From the NCBI RefSeq assembly GCF_031453675.1, contig NZ_JAVIZX010000001.1, positions 4,176,001 to 4,240,000 on the forward strand: DNA of 64,000 nucleotides, given 5' to 3'. Source of the stretch: Paracidovorax wautersii. GTDB taxonomy: Bacteria > Pseudomonadota > Gammaproteobacteria > Burkholderiales > Burkholderiaceae_C. Of this stretch, positions 49,672 through 57,418 are shown piece after piece (position 1 is the first letter of the stretch; each line of letters begins with the position of its first letter). The translations under genes were made by a program, and so were the position numbers. The notes under the pieces were generated by a model. The model ran no database searches. It was not told where the DNA came from and saw only the letters and a list, made by a program, of their open reading frames with translations.

Positions 49672-50649
49672 ATGCCTGCCCACCACACGCCCATGGCTGA
49701 ACCCACGTCCCCAGCGACACCCACCACCGCGACCCCGTTGCTGCGCATCGCCGTGCTGGGCGCGGGCGCCGTGGGCTGCTACTTCGGCGCCCTGCTCGCG
49801 CGGGCCGGCCATGCCGTCACGCTGATCGGCCGCCCGGCGCATGTGCAACAGGTGCAGGCCCACGGCCTGCGCCTGCAGACCGCCAAGCTGGATGAACAGG
49901 TGCCCCTGGCCGCCACCACCGAGGCCAGCGCGGTGGCCGGCGCCGACGTGGTGCTGTTCTGCGTGAAATCCACCGACACCGAAGACGCCGCCCGCCAGAT
50001 GCGCCCGCACCTGGCCCCGCACACCCTGGTGCTCACGCTGCAGAACGGCGTGGACAACGACGAGCGCGTGCGCGCAGCGCTGGGCACCGGCGACGACGCC
50101 CCGCCCGTGGCCGCCGCCGTGGTCTACGTGGCCACCGACATGGCCGGCCCCGGCCACGTGCGCCACCACGGCCGGGGTGAGCTGGTGATTGCGCCGTCAC
50201 CGGTCAGCAATGCGGTCGCGCAGCAGTTCAGCGCCGCAGGCATCGCCACCGAATTCTCGGACAACGTGCGCGGCGCGCTGTGGGCCAAGCTGGTGATCAA
50301 CTCCGCGTACAACGCCATCTCAGCCCTGTCGCAACAGCCTTATGGCCGCCTGGTGCAGACGCCCGGCGTCACCGACCTGATCGAAGACGTGGTGGCCGAA
50401 TGCCTGGCCGTGGCCGAGGCGGACGGCATCCGCATGCCGGGCGACGTGCGGGCCGCCGTGCGCGGCATCGTGGCGACCATGCCGGGGCAGTTGTCCTCCA
50501 CCGCGCAGGACGTGGCGCGCGGCAAGCCGAGCGAGATCGACCATCTCAATGGGTATGTGGTGCAACGCGGGGCGGTGCTGGGGGTGGCTACGCCGCTGAA
50601 TCGGGCGTTGTGGGTGTTGGTGAAGTTGGTGGAGGCGAAGAGGGTTTGA
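49672..50649 (+). CDS. panE: 2-dehydropantoate 2-reductase family protein (PanE/ApbA)
   Basis: A 325-residue NADPH-dependent ketopantoate-reductase-family enzyme. After an N-terminal extension of about 22 residues comes the Rossmann motif VLGAGAVGCYFGALLARAG, then FCVKSTDTEDAARQ, LTLQNGVDNDE and YVATDMAGPGHVRHHGRGEL. The catalytic region has LWAKLVINSAYNAISALSQQPYG, with K and N at expected places, and KPSEIDHLNGYVVQRGAVLGVATPLNRAL. CAGGAG upstream of the ATG at 49672 supports the start. Many paralogues exist in this group, so pantothenate synthesis itself is not certain. Confidence 0.88.
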   Translation: MPAHHTPMAEPTSPATPTTATPLLRIAVLGAGAVGCYFGALLARAGHAVTLIGRPAHVQQVQAHGLRLQTAKLDEQVPLAATTEASAVAGADVVLFCVKSTDTEDAARQMRPHLAPHTLVLTLQNGVDNDERVRAALGTGDDAPPVAAAVVYVATDMAGPGHVRHHGRGELVIAPSPVSNAVAQQFSAAGIATEFSDNVRGALWAKLVINSAYNAISALSQQPYGRLVQTPGVTDLIEDVVAECLAVAEADGIRMPGDVRAAVRGIVATMPGQLSSTAQDVARGKPSEIDHLNGYVVQRGAVLGVATPLNRALWVLVKLVEAKRV

Positions 50650-51029
50650 TGCCGTGCAGTTAATGCCAATTTGAACTGCTGCTTTAGGCTGGAAGCGGCA
50701 GTTCCTCAATGTCCGCTACTGAGCAGGCTGTCGCGCCGGCAGGCATCTGTCAAATGCCCTTGGTCAGCTCTCGAACGCGGCTGCCGCCGCCGGAATTGGC
50801 AGTCCTGCATAGCGCGCCGGTTCCTCATAGACATCCAATTCAACGCGCGCTAAAAACAAGGCGATCGTGCTCGCGCGTCGCCTCGACGCACGTCTGGCTC
50901 CACTTTCTGTATGTTTCCTGGAGCTATACGTGCGTCAGTGACCATGGCGCCAGCGTCGGCAGGACCTGAAAACCTATGACATGGGCATCAGGTGCCCGTG
51001 ACGGGTTGTGGGCAAGCAAGGGAGGACAA
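50650..51029. other. Left border of the lower-GC island, upstream of the ABC-3C operon
   Basis: About 380 bases between panE and the nuclease-like gene. Short open frames occur but none has a start signal or known domain. AACTGCTGC (50674-50682) and GCGGCAGTT (50695-50703) form an imperfect hairpin just past panE. Composition changes here from the GC-rich chromosome to the more AT-rich operon. The promoter of the operon should be in this stretch, but I cannot place it. Confidence 0.45.
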
Positions 51030-52223
51030 GTGGCAACGCAAACAGACAAGTACGCTGCCGGCGAGCAAGGACTCGGCTACGTCTATCAGATTCGCTTCGC
51101 GCTCGCGCACCTAATGAAGCAGGACGAGAGCCAAGCACTGCTAATCGAGGCCGACGACGATGTCGAACTGAGAGACGTTGAGGGCAAAAAGACGCTGATT
51201 TCGCTGAAGCACAAGCAGGTCGGCGAGACCGTCGGCACGCTGTCGACCGATTTTTGGAAGTCTGTCCGTATCTGGCTCGACCGGTACATCCGCGACGGCA
51301 ACCTCGCCTGCGACCACTCATATTGCATGGCAACGACGGCGCGCGTAGGTCCAACCTCACTGCTTCGGTATTTCCTAGCCGGCGCCGATGTCAAGCCAGC
51401 GGACTTTGCAAAGCAGCTTGTCGCAGAGCTCAAGGGCTCGAGGGCGGCGCTGAGTGCGCAGATTGATACCACGTTCAGCTCGTTGACCTCTGCCCAACAG
51501 GACGACTTCCTGGCCCGCATCGTGATTGCCGACAGTTCACTGCGGATCATGGAGCTCGACACCGCCTTTGCCCCGCTGCTGCGGTCGGTGGCGGCCAAAT
51601 TCCGCGTCGATGTCCGCGAACGCATAGAAGGTTGGTGGCTCAGGGAAGCCATCGAGCTGATTCAGGGCGAGCGCAAGCCCATCACCGGCGCAGAGGTTTG
51701 GGCGAAGTTCGCGCAGGTCAACAGCGAGTACTACGACGAGCGTCTGCCAATCACCTTCGACGACGCGTATCCAGACCAAGAAATCGACGCGATGAAAGAC
51801 ACGCGTCAGTTCGTCGAGCAGTTGCGAGCGATTGGCATGTCCAGCGACAGCCTAGAGATGGCCATCCTAGACTTCTACCGTGCGTTCTCACAACGCGCAC
51901 ACTGGACCCGAGTTAACGCCCTTGTAGGCGGCGAGATTAGGAAGTTCGAGCTGCGCCTGATCGAAGAATGGAAGCGCGCCAGAGGTTGGGCTATGGTGAA
52001 TGCGCCTCAGAACGAGGCCGAGTTCCAGGCAGCAGGTCGCCAGCTATATGACTGGGCCGAGAACCAGTCCAAGGGCTTGCAAATCCGCAAAGACGTCACG
52101 GAGGACTTCGTTCGCCGCGGCAGCTTTCACATCCTCGCAGACGAGAAACCGCTGCCTCGTGTGCACTGGCATCCCCAGTTCCTTGAGCGCCTGAAGGCTG
52201 CCACGTCCAAGGTGCCTGCATGA
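51030..52223 (+). CDS. ABC-3C system nuclease-like component (effector candidate)
   Basis: A 397-residue protein, first gene of the operon. GGAGG four bases before the GTG at 51030 supports this start; an ATG at 50976 is in frame but lacks support. The N-terminus, KYAAGEQGLGYVYQIRFALAHLM, then IEADDDVELRD (E40, D42-D44) and TLISLKHKQ (K60, H61, K62), has the order of acidic and lysine residues seen in restriction-endonuclease-fold DUF4297-type conflict nucleases. The remaining 300 residues are alpha-helical (WWLREAIELIQGERKPITGAEVW, RLIEEWKRARGWAM) and resemble the C-terminal domain of ABC three-component systems. Its stop overlaps the next start by ATGA. The nuclease role is inferred; an inactive binding domain is the alternative. 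Confidence 0.72.
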   Translation: MATQTDKYAAGEQGLGYVYQIRFALAHLMKQDESQALLIEADDDVELRDVEGKKTLISLKHKQVGETVGTLSTDFWKSVRIWLDRYIRDGNLACDHSYCMATTARVGPTSLLRYFLAGADVKPADFAKQLVAELKGSRAALSAQIDTTFSSLTSAQQDDFLARIVIADSSLRIMELDTAFAPLLRSVAAKFRVDVRERIEGWWLREAIELIQGERKPITGAEVWAKFAQVNSEYYDERLPITFDDAYPDQEIDAMKDTRQFVEQLRAIGMSSDSLEMAILDFYRAFSQRAHWTRVNALVGGEIRKFELRLIEEWKRARGWAMVNAPQNEAEFQAAGRQLYDWAENQSKGLQIRKDVTEDFVRRGSFHILADEKPLPRVHWHPQFLERLKAATSKVPA

Positions 52224-52708
52224 GGGACTGGTCATATCGCCCTTTTGAGGAGCGCAACCTCTTCAACCCGGCTTTCTGTGCGGTAGTCTTGGCTGCAGCC
52301 ATTCGCGAGTACGAACGCGTTGCGAGTAAGCCCATGCCCTACTCCTTGACGCTGCTTGTGCTGCCGATGTGCCTTCACCAGGCCTCGAGAGAGGAGATTC
52401 TGGAGAACAAGAGGCTATCCGTTCTGCGTGTATTTGCGCTTCGCCCGGACCTGCTGATCAACTTCGCTGAACGGGCACGGTCGCTGGTCCAGTACGCCAC
52501 AGAGGCCTTCGCACTGCTCGCAAGCAAGGGCTGCATCACTGTAGGTGATGACGGCTGCATCAGCCTCATTCCCAGACGAGTGGCACCTCGGCCGTTGAAC
52601 ACCGACGACACCGAGAGGTGCCGTGCCGCCGCAATCGTCCTCGGTCGCGATTTCGCCCAGATCAACGACCGCGTGACGGTCTACACCAGTTTGTCCATCC
52701 GCCCATGA
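52220..52708 (+). CDS. ABC-3C system middle component
   Basis: A 162-residue cytoplasmic protein without a strong known enzyme motif. It starts MRDWSYRPFEERNLFNPAFCAVVLAAAIREYER, a typical start for ABC-3C middle components, and continues with LLVLPMCLHQASREEIL and a possible winged-helix-like C-terminus (AEFALLASKG-like: EAFALLASKGCITVGDDGCISL). It overlaps the genes on both sides by four bases (ATGA), so all three proteins are likely made in a fixed ratio. The role is presumed to be an adaptor between the effector and the ATPase. Confidence 0.72.
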   Translation: MRDWSYRPFEERNLFNPAFCAVVLAAAIREYERVASKPMPYSLTLLVLPMCLHQASREEILENKRLSVLRVFALRPDLLINFAERARSLVQYATEAFALLASKGCITVGDDGCISLIPRRVAPRPLNTDDTERCRAAAIVLGRDFAQINDRVTVYTSLSIRP

Positions 52709-54681
52709 AGATTGCTTCGATTCACATCTACAGCCACGACGGCCGCAGGCGCGACCTCAACCTGAATCCCGATGGGCTGAACATCATCACTGGCCTGGCC
52801 TCGACGGGTAAGTCGTCCCTCTCGGACATTGTCGAGTACTGTATGGGCGAGGACGAGTGCAAGATAGCGGAGGGCTTCATCCGCGAAAAGGTGTCCTGGT
52901 TCGCGGTCACCTTCCAGTTTCCGCACGAGCAGGTGTTTGTCGCCAAGCCCAACCCCAAACCGGGTCAGGTTAAATGCTCGCTCGCAATGGTTACGCGCGG
53001 CAGGCGGATTCAGACGCCGGATTTCCACGCACTAAAGGACAACGGTGGCGACGAGCTTGTCCATGAACTACTATCGTCGCTGCTAGGCATCCCAGAGACC
53101 AAGACACCGGTTTCTGAGCGCAGCAGTCGCACCGGCTACTCCGTCAACGTCAAACACACGGCTTTCTACCTCTTCCAGAAGCAAGGTCTTGTGGCCAGCA
53201 AGGAACTGCTGTTCTACAGACAGGCAGAGGAATATCTTCCCCAGACTATCCGTGACACCTTTGCCGTCCTTTTTGGCATCTCCAATGTCGGCGACATGGA
53301 GACTGAGGCGAACCGACGCGCGACGCAGCGCGAGCTGAAGATTGCTCAGAAAGAGCTGAAGCTGGCACAGGAGACAGAGGATGCGCTGGACACGCGCGGC
53401 GTGGGTCTGCTGGCTGAAGCGCGGACTGTGGGTATCCCCTTCAGCAACTCGCCAGGCCGTGCCGGACCGGGCATAGACGGAGCCGAGAGTGATCTGGTCG
53501 CATCCCTCAGAGAAGTCCTTAGCTGGCGGCCTGGGCAGATAGCACTTATGGCCGAGAGTGAAATGGCGAAGCTCCAGGCGCGTCGTTCAAATCTGCGGGC
53601 AGAGCGCCGCCAGGTCCTGGACCAGATTGCATCCGCGCAGAGGTACGTCAAAGGGGCGTCCGACTTCCAGACCGAAGCCCAGGAGCAGCGTTCCCGCCTT
53701 GAGTCCATCAATTCGCTACCGCGTGCGTCGAATGGCGCCTGGCAGTGGCCGTTCCTGAAAGAGGAAGACGCCCGCATGGATGGCATTGCTCAATCGCTGA
53801 TGGCCGAGCTATCGAGCCTGGACAGCGAGCTTGAGCACGTTGGCGGCGCTCGCCCTCGCCTGGATGAGCACCTGGCAGCGCTCACGGACCGCTCTAGCCA
53901 ACTGAAGGACGCCATCCGTGAGGTCGAAATCGCCCTCAACGCTGCGATCCAGACCGATGAGAAGGCAGCAGCGCAAGAGGACGCCAACGCGCGTGCTCTG
54001 AAGGTTCAAGGTCGAGTCAGCTTCTATCTGGACAGCTTGAATCCAAGCAATGTCATCAGCACGCTGAAACTCAAGGTCGAGCGGCTACAGGCGAAGCTCG
54101 ACCAGATTAACCAGAGTGCGGGCACCGTCGACGATGCAGACGAGCGTATGGAATCGGTCATTACCCACATCTCCAACACCATGACCTCGCTGGTGAAGGA
54201 GTTCAAGGCCTTCTTCTCGGAGTTTCCGTTCCGGCTGGATATGCGCAACCTGACCGTGGTGGTGCAGCGTCCCGGCAATCCAGTTCCGATGATTCGCACC
54301 GGCGGCGGCGCGAACTGGTTGGCGTATCACATCTCGGCTCTGCTGGCCTTGCACCACTACGCATCGGAAAACCGCGTGCCTATTCCTCGCTTCCTGATGC
54401 TGGACCAGCCGACGCAGGTCTATTTCCCGTCGCAGACTATCTATGAATCGGTGGCGGGGGATGCGGAGCAGGTCAAGCGCGTGGACGCCGACCTGGAGGC
54501 CGCCAAGAAGCTGTTTGAGACACTGCTGAACTACACGAAGGAGTTGGTCCCGGGCTTCCAGCTCATCGTCACCGAACATGCCAACTTCGCTGATGACTGG
54601 TTCCAGGACGCCCTGATCGAAGAGCCGTGGATGAATCCGCCGGCGCTGGTGCCGCAAGACTGGCCCAGCTGGAACAAGTAA
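52705..54681 (+). CDS. DUF3732 SMC/Rad50-like ABC ATPase
   Basis: A 658-residue ATPase with split ATP-binding halves. The Walker A is GLASTGKSS (30-38). A middle section (about 215-470) is rich in charged heptad-like residues and likely a coiled coil. The C-terminal half has GGGANWLAYHISALLALHHY (signature-like region), the Walker B FLMLDQPTQVYFPSQ (about 562-576) and the H-loop VTEHANF (about 622-628). The Walker B aspartate is followed by Gln rather than the usual catalytic Glu; DUF3732 proteins usually show this LDQP form. MKIASIHIYSHDGRRRDLNLNPDGLNIITG is the typical Rad50-like opening. Start by ATGA overlap with the middle gene. The architecture fits an ABC-3C conflict system. Confidence 0.85.
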   Translation: MKIASIHIYSHDGRRRDLNLNPDGLNIITGLASTGKSSLSDIVEYCMGEDECKIAEGFIREKVSWFAVTFQFPHEQVFVAKPNPKPGQVKCSLAMVTRGRRIQTPDFHALKDNGGDELVHELLSSLLGIPETKTPVSERSSRTGYSVNVKHTAFYLFQKQGLVASKELLFYRQAEEYLPQTIRDTFAVLFGISNVGDMETEANRRATQRELKIAQKELKLAQETEDALDTRGVGLLAEARTVGIPFSNSPGRAGPGIDGAESDLVASLREVLSWRPGQIALMAESEMAKLQARRSNLRAERRQVLDQIASAQRYVKGASDFQTEAQEQRSRLESINSLPRASNGAWQWPFLKEEDARMDGIAQSLMAELSSLDSELEHVGGARPRLDEHLAALTDRSSQLKDAIREVEIALNAAIQTDEKAAAQEDANARALKVQGRVSFYLDSLNPSNVISTLKLKVERLQAKLDQINQSAGTVDDADERMESVITHISNTMTSLVKEFKAFFSEFPFRLDMRNLTVVVQRPGNPVPMIRTGGGANWLAYHISALLALHHYASENRVPIPRFLMLDQPTQVYFPSQTIYESVAGDAEQVKRVDADLEAAKKLFETLLNYTKELVPGFQLIVTEHANFADDWFQDALIEEPWMNPPALVPQDWPSWNK

Positions 54682-54783
54682 GGCGACGATGGTGTTGCCA
54701 TCCATGCCGCCGAGATCAACGAGGAACACATCAAGGTCAGCGTCGAGGAAATCAGCTACGAGCTAGAGTACGGCAACGACTAG
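54682..54783 (+). pseudogene. Coding-like in-frame stretch after the ATPase stop codon
   Basis: Directly after the TAA of the ATPase the same frame stays open for 33 codons to a TAG. It reads as a plausible protein end (VAIHAAEINEEHIKVSVEE, then ISYELEYGND) with no in-frame start codon. It may be the remnant of a lost 3' gene end, or a readthrough extension. I do not recognise the family. Confidence 0.35.
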
Positions 54784-54958
54784 CGCGCTCGCCCGAGGCT
54801 CTGGCGCCGGTCAACTAAGGCTTTGAACGACCGCTTAAGGGCTTCAAGTCCTGCAAAGCGAAGGACCGCAACCGCTGCATAGCAGCCTCATATCGGACCA
54901 CCCAACAGGATGCAGCCACAACAAGAGTCAAAAATGAATGGCCGCAAATCGGACACTC
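54784..54958. other. Right border of the lower-GC island
   Basis: About 175 bases of mixed composition with no gene or strong hairpin. It ends where the intergenic palindromic repeat and the truncated tarD copy begin. Confidence 0.4.
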
Positions 54959-55011
54959 AATTTCATAGCTACTAGCGCTTACCCCATAAGCGCTAGCGCC
55001 CTATTTCCCCC
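54959..55011 (+). repeat. Intergenic palindromic repeat, copy 9
   Basis: Forward copy: AATTTCATAGCTACTAGCGCTTACCCCATAAGCGCTAGCGCCCTATTTC. The stem AGCGCTTA-CCCCA-TAAGCGCT is perfect over 8 bp. It directly abuts the 3' end of the truncated tarD copy in the same way that copy 10 abuts tarD. Confidence 0.85.
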
Positions 55012-55140
55012 TCAAGATGCCAGCGCACGCATCTCGACAATCAGGTCCGACTTGCCCTCAAAGCCGATGCCCGGCAGCGGCAGCGGCAGCAGAAGCGTGA
55101 CGTGACCGCCCTCTTTCACCCATCGATCGGCACCAACCAT
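55012..55140 (-). pseudogene. Truncated duplicate of the 3' end of tarD
   Basis: A 42-codon minus-strand frame ending LPGIGFEGKSDL-IVEMRALAS, against LPGIGFEGKSDL-AAEMRALAS at the end of the complete tarD gene. Upstream of that the match fades (WVKEGGHVTLLLPLPLP versus GVKVENGYVTLPALP). The 3' repeat is duplicated with it. The copies differ at a fair number of bases, so it is either an old duplication or the tail of a lost paralogue. Confidence 0.75.
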
Positions 55141-55179
55141 TGCGCGTCTCTCGCCAACCTGCAGCTTTCATGATCAGCG

Positions 55180-56064
55180 TTACCCCGCCCGCAACCGCTG
55201 CGCATCCTTCGCCGGCGACATGCCAAACGCGCGCCCGTAGTCCCGGCTGAACTGCGAGGGGCTTTCGTAGCCCACGTGAAAGCCGGCGTTGGCGGCGTCC
55301 ATGCTTTCCGCCACCATCAGGCGCCGGGCTTCCTGCAGGCGCAACTGCTTGCGGAATTCCAGGGGGCTCATCGATGTCACGGCCTTGAAGTGGGCGTGGA
55401 AGCTGGAGCGGCTCATGCCGGCCACCCGGGCCAGGTCGTCGATGCTCCATGGCTGCGCGTAGCGCTCGCGCAGCCAGGCGATGGCACGGGCGATCTGGTT
55501 GAGGTGGCTGTTGGCCTGGGCCATCTGCCGCACCAGGCCGTTGCCCGGGCCGGTGAGCAGGCGGTAATGGATCTCGCGCTGCACCAGCGGCGCCAGCTCG
55601 GCAATATCGGCGGGCGTGTCCATCAGCGCGGTCAGGCGCACGGCGGCCTCCAGCAACTGCGGCGTGGTCTGCTCCAGTCCGATGCCACGCGGCGGCGGCA
55701 TGCCGCTGCCGCTCTCGGGCGCGGGGTGGCGCAATGCCAGGTCGCTCAGCAGCGCCATGTCCAGATCGAGCACCAGGCAGAGATAGGGCTGTTCCGCGCT
55801 GGCCTCGATCACCGAGCCGGTCACGGGCAGGTCCACCGAGGCGATGAGGTAGCGCGCCGCGTCGTACACATAACTGGTCGAGCCCAGCAGCGCGCGCTTG
55901 CGGCCCTGGGCCACCAGACACAAGGTGGGTTCGTAGACCACGGGCATGGGCAGGGTCGGCTCCGAGGCACGCACCAACGACACACCGGGGATGGCCGTGG
56001 CATGGGTGCCATCGGTGGCGGCATGGCGGCCCAGAAGTTCGACAAGGGTGGCGAGCGGGTGCAT
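55180..56064 (-). CDS. AraC-family transcriptional regulator
   Basis: A 294-residue regulator with an N-terminal AraC_N (AraC-type arm) domain: VRASEPTLPMPVVYEPTLCLVAQGRKRALLG, YLIASVDLPVTGSV, LLEAAVRLTALMD and IHYRLLTGPGN. The C-terminal double HTH is WLRERYAQPWSIDDLARVAGMSRSSFHAHFKAVTSMSPLEFRKQLRLQEARRLM and the second HTH AGFHVGYESPSQFSRDYGRAFGMSPAKDAQRLR. It is divergent from an aldo/keto reductase, and this pairing is common for AraC_N proteins. The ATG at 56064 is chosen by domain fit. It is likely to activate the neighbouring gene. Confidence 0.92.
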   Translation of the reverse strand: MHPLATLVELLGRHAATDGTHATAIPGVSLVRASEPTLPMPVVYEPTLCLVAQGRKRALLGSTSYVYDAARYLIASVDLPVTGSVIEASAEQPYLCLVLDLDMALLSDLALRHPAPESGSGMPPPRGIGLEQTTPQLLEAAVRLTALMDTPADIAELAPLVQREIHYRLLTGPGNGLVRQMAQANSHLNQIARAIAWLRERYAQPWSIDDLARVAGMSRSSFHAHFKAVTSMSPLEFRKQLRLQEARRLMVAESMDAANAGFHVGYESPSQFSRDYGRAFGMSPAKDAQRLRAG

Positions 56065-56212
56065 GGCGGCATTGTCCACCCGCCGCGCGGCGTGCGAACG
56101 GCGCGCTGGAGGATCGTGCAAGAACCAGAGACGAACGGTCTACGCCGTGCAGAGGCATGCGGGCAAAACTAGAGCCCATCAACGACCTACCGCATGACAA
56201 GGAGCTTTCCCC

Positions 56213-57283
56213 ATGGCATCTTCCAACGCACTCAACCACTACCGCCTGCTCGGACGATCGGGCATGCGCGTCTCGCCCATCGCCCTGGGCACCATGACCT
56301 TCGGCACCGAATGGGGCTGGGGCGCCGATGGCACCGAAGCCGGCCGCATCTTCGACCTCTATGTGGAGCACGGCGGCAACTTCATCGACACGGCGGTCAA
56401 CTACACCGGCGGGGCTTCCGAGCGCATGCTGGGCCAGTTGATCAAGGGCCGGCGCGACCGGCTGGTGCTGTCCACCAAGTTCACCATGGCGCGTGACCCG
56501 GCCGACCCGAACTCGGGCGGCAACCACCGCATGAACCTCATGCGCTCGGTGGAGGCCAGCCTGCGGCAGCTGGACACCGACCGCATCGAACTGCTGTACC
56601 TGCACGCCTGGGACTTCACCACCTCGCCCGACGAGGTGATGCGCGGCCTGGACGACCTGGTGCGCAGCGGCAAGGTGCTGTACGTAGGCATCTGCAACAC
56701 GCCGGCCTGGCAGATCGCCCGCATGCAGACGATCGCCGACCTGCGCGGCTGGGCGCCGCTGGTGGCGCTGCAGATCGAGTACAGCCTGCTGGAGCGCACG
56801 GTGGAGCATGAGCTCATCCCCATGGCGGCGGAACTGGGCCTGGGCGTGCTGCCCTGGTCGCCCCTGGGCGGCGGCGTGCTGACGGGCAAGTACGGGCGGG
56901 CCGACCTGGCGCAGCAGGCCGAAGCCGGCGTGTCGGCTTCGCGCAAGGGCGTGATCGCCTCGTCGGGCCACATGACCGCCCGCGCGCTGGACATTGCCGA
57001 TGCCGTGGGCCAGGTGGCGCAGCAGATCGGCGCCACGCCGTCCCAGGTGGCGATCGCCTGGACGCTGGCCCAGCCGGCCGTGACGGCCCCGGTGATGGGC
57101 GCCCGCACGGTGGAGCAGGCGCAGGACAACCTGAAGGCCCTGGCGCTGAACCTGACCGACGAGCACCTGGCCCTGCTCGACCAGGCCAGTGCGCCCGCGC
57201 CGATCTTTCCGGAGCGTTTCATCGGCATGCCCATGCCGCAGCGGCTGATCTTCGGCGACTCGCAGGTGCGCCGTCGCCGCTGA
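56213..57283 (+). CDS. Aldo/keto reductase
   Basis: A 356-residue NADPH-dependent oxidoreductase with a TIM-barrel fold. The start YRLLGRSGMRVSPIALGTMTFGTEWGWG is typical of the Tas/YajO-like branch. The catalytic tetrad is D59 and Y64 in FIDTAVNYTGGASE, K88 in STKF and H in YLHAWDFTTS. Cofactor binding is seen in the C-terminal PWSPLGGGVLTGKYGR and IAWTLAQPAVTAPVMGARTVEQAQDNL. Substrate is unknown; roles in aldehyde or quinone reduction are possible. AAGGAG upstream supports the ATG at 56213. It is divergent from an AraC regulator. Confidence 0.92.
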   Translation: MASSNALNHYRLLGRSGMRVSPIALGTMTFGTEWGWGADGTEAGRIFDLYVEHGGNFIDTAVNYTGGASERMLGQLIKGRRDRLVLSTKFTMARDPADPNSGGNHRMNLMRSVEASLRQLDTDRIELLYLHAWDFTTSPDEVMRGLDDLVRSGKVLYVGICNTPAWQIARMQTIADLRGWAPLVALQIEYSLLERTVEHELIPMAAELGLGVLPWSPLGGGVLTGKYGRADLAQQAEAGVSASRKGVIASSGHMTARALDIADAVGQVAQQIGATPSQVAIAWTLAQPAVTAPVMGARTVEQAQDNLKALALNLTDEHLALLDQASAPAPIFPERFIGMPMPQRLIFGDSQVRRRR

Positions 57284-57362
57284 CCGACGCGGCTTCAGGG
57301 CGCGGTGCCGGTGGCCGGCAGCGCCTTGCGGGGCCGGCCAGCATCCTCTGGGCGACGGGCCA

Positions 57363-57413
57363 TCAAAATTGATAGCTGCCTGCGCTTATTCCATAAGCGC
57401 TAGCGCCTTATTT
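57363..57413 (+). repeat. Intergenic palindromic repeat, copy 10
   Basis: Forward copy: TCAAAATTGATAGCTGCCTGCGCTTATTCCATAAGCGCTAGCGCCTTATTTC. The core GCGCTTA-TTCCA-TAAGCGC is perfect. It lies between the convergent aldo/keto reductase and tarD genes, six bases past the tarD stop. Confidence 0.85.
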
Positions 57414-57418
57414 CACCC

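Noticed and set aside
50671-50969. Short plus-strand open frames before the ABC-3C operon
   Set aside because: No ribosome binding site, no domain and no codon bias; overlapping in two frames.
50650-55180. tRNA-borne integrative element
   Set aside because: There is no tRNA, integrase or attachment-site-like direct repeat at the island edges; the only tRNA in the window is at 4 kb.
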